Source: Prosapia bicincta
Taxonomy: Eukaryota > Arthropoda > Insecta > Hemiptera > Cercopidae
Length of the DNA: 64,000 bases
Direction of reading: 5' to 3'
NCBI GenBank assembly: GCA_036971475.1
Contig: JBAIZL010000008.1
Span: 13,231,788 to 13,295,787 of the forward strand
Part shown: piece by piece, positions 62,050 through 64,000 of the stretch
Layout: each line of letters starts with the position of its first letter
How positions within the stretch are numbered: the stretch's first letter is position 1
Program-made: the position numbers and the translations under genes
Notes under the pieces: generated by a model
What the model was told of the DNA's origin: nothing
The model's input: the letters and a program-made list of their open reading frames with translations, nothing else
The model's database searches: none

Positions 62050-62315
62050 TATCTAGCTATGAGAATGTTGGCTCAGTTAATTTCAAACATGTAGTTCCTC
62101 AGTTTGAATCCGACTGGAACATCGAGATTTTTAAATTTATGTTAATGAACAAATATTTTAAAAAACCGTGTAACATCAATTGTCATCCGCTATAGTTGAA
62201 AAAAATAATTTGAACCTGGTTGGATAAATAAAACGTATTTTATTAACGATTGAAAATTTTCACTAGTTATATATAAGGAAAGTGTGAGGTAACAGGAGGG
62301 ATTGAAAAAACCAAA
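62050..62315 (+). mobile_element. tRNA-derived SINE-like copy 2
   Basis: The head has an A-box-like TTGGCTCAGTTAA at 62069-62081 and a B-box-like CAGTTTGAATCCG at 62100-62112. The body (ACATCAATTGTCATCC, then TATTTTATTAACGATTGAA and AAAGTGTGAGGTAACAG) aligns with copy 1 at 12085-12245. Diverged and probably inactive. Confidence 0.5.
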
Positions 62316-62319
62316 CAAT

Positions 62320-63380
62320 TTTTTAAATGATTATCGTAGAGTATGAAGGATGGAGAAGAAAAGAATTATGAGAAGCTGATAAGGTACAGGAGAGTGCAAC
62401 TCTGAGTAGAGTGGCATACTCGAAATAACTTTTAAATTATACTTTGTACTCATACGAGGTCATAACGTTGCCACTGAAATTTATCTGGTCGTACAAAACT
62501 ATTTATTGTGAATCGGTCTGTTTTTTATTTCGAAATATTGATCTCAATTCAGTTGATCTCAAGCTTTTTATTTATAATTATTCACTAGCCAAACTCAAAA
62601 TTAATAGACGTCATCGCAGCGAGTTTAAGAAGCAAAACTTTACTGTGTATAAATAGCTTCTGTGACGCGGTTGCCTCGATTTTTCCACTGATAAATAAAT
62701 GAATACGTTTATCCATTAACCTTATTACAGAGGTTTTAGTTAGAGGGAGGCTAATCAGACAAGGATATAGACTATATACAGTTTGTATGTAGCTCTGACA
62801 ACCGAACTTCCTTACCAGCCACAGATGGACATTCTGATAACATGAGGTTTACCATTAAAGTACGTTTCCATTTACTTTGCAAAAGTTGAAGTTTGTATTT
62901 GTATAGAGTCACACGTTCGGTAGTATTTTATCTACTTCACATCAGGACTCACAGAATCTTGTATTTATGGTAAAGTATCGCTTCTAATAAAGGACTCGCT
63001 CTCCAAATACAGTGTTATCTAGATAATGTTATAGAAATTTCTGTCATATTTTTACCATGTTCTTTAAATATATTTCATTTCAAATTCAGGATGTAATTGT
63101 TACCAATAAAAACGTAGATACACCAGGAAACAATTGTACCGAAATATTTCAGTGATACATATAGTAGCTTTATATATATAGGTTATTCAGGTTGAAATAT
63201 TCTGGTTAAAACTGGTTATCAACCAGAATTTCTGCCCTTACTAAATAGTTTCAGTTTGTTTTGAAATTTACATATTTGGAAAGGCTTTAGCGTCTACATT
63301 GAACTGTTGCACGTAAGCATATAAACGGTAAGATATTACTTACCTTGATAAGGTACTACTTTACTCTTTCACATTGTAAA
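62320..63380. other. Unassigned AT-rich DNA
   Basis: Nothing recognised. The open frame at 62444-62656 (plus) lacks motifs. Confidence 0.4.
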
Positions 63381-63384
63381 GTAA

Positions 63385-63434
63385 TACACACACCCACACA
63401 CACACACACAAATATATATATATATATATATATA
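63385..63434. repeat. (CA)n-(TA)n compound microsatellite
   Basis: A CA run is followed by about 23 bp of TA. The TA end abuts the tail of the PLE end at 63436-63545. Confidence 0.9.
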
Positions 63435-63435
63435 A

Positions 63436-63545
63436 GAAGTAGTGATCCATTTGTTTTTCAATTATAAATAAAAACAAAATCAATGTATTAAAAACCAACA
63501 ATTTATGTACGTTTCGGTTACAAAGTAACCATCTTCAGAAGTACT
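63436..63545 (-). mobile_element. PLE-end with hammerhead-like core
   Basis: Minus strand: CTGAAGA (63538-63532), one T, GGTTAC-TTT-GTAACC (stem II, 6 bp perfect), GAA, ACGT (2-bp palindromic stem III), A (permitted cleavage base), then a tail to (TA)n. All core bases are present, because the fifth position of CTGANGA is free. Stem I is not evident by eye, so self-cleavage is doubtful. It shows the same extra T as the copy at 15347-15392. Confidence 0.55.
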
Positions 63546-63559
63546 CTAAAGGTGATTGT

Positions 63560-64000
63560 TACGTCTGAATATGGTTTCCATGTAAGCCAAATGTTCATCA
63601 AATCGCTATTGTTAGTAAATAAATGGTTTTGATGTTATTAATATGTGATAATAGTCAAATCGTCTCGTTTTTCATGTATGATTGGAACCTCACTACTATA
63701 AGTTCGTAGTTTTAATTTACAACTGTAATAAGTATTATAATTAACTATTATTAAAAAAATAATTTTGTATTAGTTTTTGAAAAATAAATATTTTTTGTAA
63801 ATATAAAACATAATTAGAAAATATTCAAAAGTTGTAGCGTATTCAATCACGGATTCAACATAAACTGTTATTGAATGCGTATATTTATTTACCTGATTCG
63901 TTTGATGGGGTAGTTCTCCTACCATTAGTAAAATAAACTTCAAAAATTTAAAGTAAAACAAAATAGTTTTACATTTTAATTCAAGTTTTTAAGAGTCTAT
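63560..64000. other. Unassigned AT-rich DNA
   Basis: Nothing recognised. Confidence 0.4.

Overview
The window looks like repeat-rich, AT-rich eukaryotic DNA, most likely from an insect or another arthropod. The support is indirect: an R1-clade-like non-LTR retrotransposon, Penelope-like element (PLE) fragments, a pogo/Tigger-like transposase remnant, tRNA-derived SINE-like copies and long (TA)n tracts. The species cannot be fixed from sequence alone, and no complete host protein-coding gene is visible. The best host-gene hints are a splice-acceptor-bounded open exon at 13155-13415 (minus), a 57-bp splice-bounded exon at 56477-56533 (plus), and a CACGTG/CRE/TATA cluster followed by a donor-like GTAAGT near 49198 (plus).

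Layout. 1-13 kb: mostly unassigned AT-rich DNA with (TA)n, a purine-only tract, one SINE-like copy and two decayed PLE-end relics. 13-18.2 kb: dense repeats. These are a long hairpin element, inverted PLE ends beside (TA)n, a decayed PLE GIY-YIG endonuclease with a downstream hammerhead-like motif, and the C-terminal part of a Tigger-like transposase. 18.475-45.842 kb: one uninterrupted satellite of 35/39-bp monomers (roughly 750 copies), each usually carrying TCTAGA. It is organised in nested higher-order repeats, including a near-identical 9.5-9.9 kb tandem duplication and a 2.2 kb tandem duplication. 45.9-50.7 kb: PLE-end hairpin, microsatellites and a promoter-like cluster. 50.778-56.144 kb (minus): a full-length but dead R1-clade-like retrotransposon with 5'UTR, ORF1, ORF2 (APE endonuclease, RT, RNase H, CCHC-like finger), short 3'UTR and poly(A), flanked by an 8-bp direct repeat AACCGACA. 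56.2-64 kb: more PLE ends, a 45/44-bp minisatellite, a second SINE-like copy and unassigned DNA.

The strongest 'system' is the set of PLE fragments. Several copies carry a CTGANGA...GAAA hammerhead-like core next to GIY-YIG remnants, are often arranged as inverted pairs, and often end at (TA)n. The copy at 15347-15392 (minus) keeps every core base, short stems I and II and a palindromic stem III. The satellite is the most conspicuous structure. Its nearly identical multi-kilobase duplications imply recent unequal exchange, or an assembly artefact that long reads could test.

All coordinates and alignments were read by eye. No homology search or folding program was run.
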